The translations under genes and the position numbers were made by a program. Below the pieces are notes generated by a model, which worked only from the letters and a program-made list of their open reading frames with translations, had not been told where the DNA came from and ran no database searches. A DNA stretch of 64,000 bases. It comes from Engraulis encrasicolus (Eukaryota; Chordata; Actinopteri; Clupeiformes; Engraulidae). Positions 63,926 through 64,000 of the stretch are shown in pieces; the first letter of the stretch is position 1, and every line of letters starts with the position of its first letter. The stretch spans positions 9,427,177 through 9,491,176 of the forward strand of contig NC_085880.1 of assembly GCF_034702125.1 (NCBI RefSeq). The letters run 5' to 3'.

Positions 63926-64000
63926 GATTGAAGAATGCCACAGTGACCGGAAGAGAAGGCCAGACCCCAAAAGAAACCAGTTAAACGTCAATTGTTCATC
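63926..64000 (+). other. ZNF-H: start of the coding exon of another zinc-finger gene (cut by window end)
   Basis: The acceptor CCCCTGTCTCTGAAG and the leader GATTGAAGAATGCCACAGTG, AGAGAAGGCCAGACCCC and AACCAGTTAAACGTCAATTG match ZNF-F and ZNF-G up to two or three bases before their start ATG. The window ends at that point, so the coding sequence is outside. The intactness of this copy cannot be judged. Confidence 0.8.

Overview
This window is vertebrate nuclear DNA, almost certainly from a ray-finned fish. Genes have GT-AG introns and AATAAA signals, the spacers are dense with fish-type repeats (L2-like LINEs, tRNA-derived SINEs, Penelope-like fragments, hAT and Tc1/mariner-like non-autonomous elements, long dinucleotide repeats), and there is a tandem family of intronless-ORF C2H2 zinc-finger genes. 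The octamer TAGGCCTA is strongly over-represented. I cannot fix the species; a clupeiform-like genome is only a guess.

Region 1 (1-11150): repeats, then one conserved single-copy gene, LAS1L, in 13 coding exons on the + strand (2261-10998). My hand-spliced model is 1785 nt, in frame throughout, and ends at a stop matching the vertebrate LAS1L C-terminus. Its introns hold a GC-AG junction, Penelope-like inverted-repeat elements with hammerhead-like motifs, and a MITE ending 10 bp before the exon 11 acceptor.

Region 2 (11500-35730): a zinc-finger cluster, all on the + strand. ZNF-A (12512-13582) is a divergent founder-like gene. ZNF-B (16363-17745) is intact. ZNF-C (20363-21391) has one nonsense codon. 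ZNF-D (25122-26606) is a chimera whose 3' half was broken by stop codons and by a 1.9 kb LINE (26752-28665). ZNF-E (31531-33960) is an 809-residue gene with about 15 fingers and internal module duplication. A 5' relic lies at 34855-35731, split by a hAT-type MITE.

Region 3 (35730-42900): no host gene; direct repeats, a minisatellite, long inverted-repeat elements and a TA-flanked 1.6 kb foldback element.

Region 4 (42900-64000): three successive copies of a duplication unit. The first carries ZNF-F (49772-51038), the second ZNF-G (57157-58644), and the third begins with a 3' relic at 62770 and the acceptor of a further gene (ZNF-H, 63926) cut by the window end. Several mobile elements are present in one unit and absent from its paralogue, which gives empty sites and relative dating.

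The zinc-finger proteins share an acidic N-terminal module rich in IKTE/IKSE (SUMO-type) motifs, a C2H2 array and unusual terminal C2HC fingers. They look like a lineage-specific, rapidly rearranging family of nuclear DNA-binding proteins. Their 5' noncoding exons share a GGTGGCG module that resembles a CTCF site in at least one copy.
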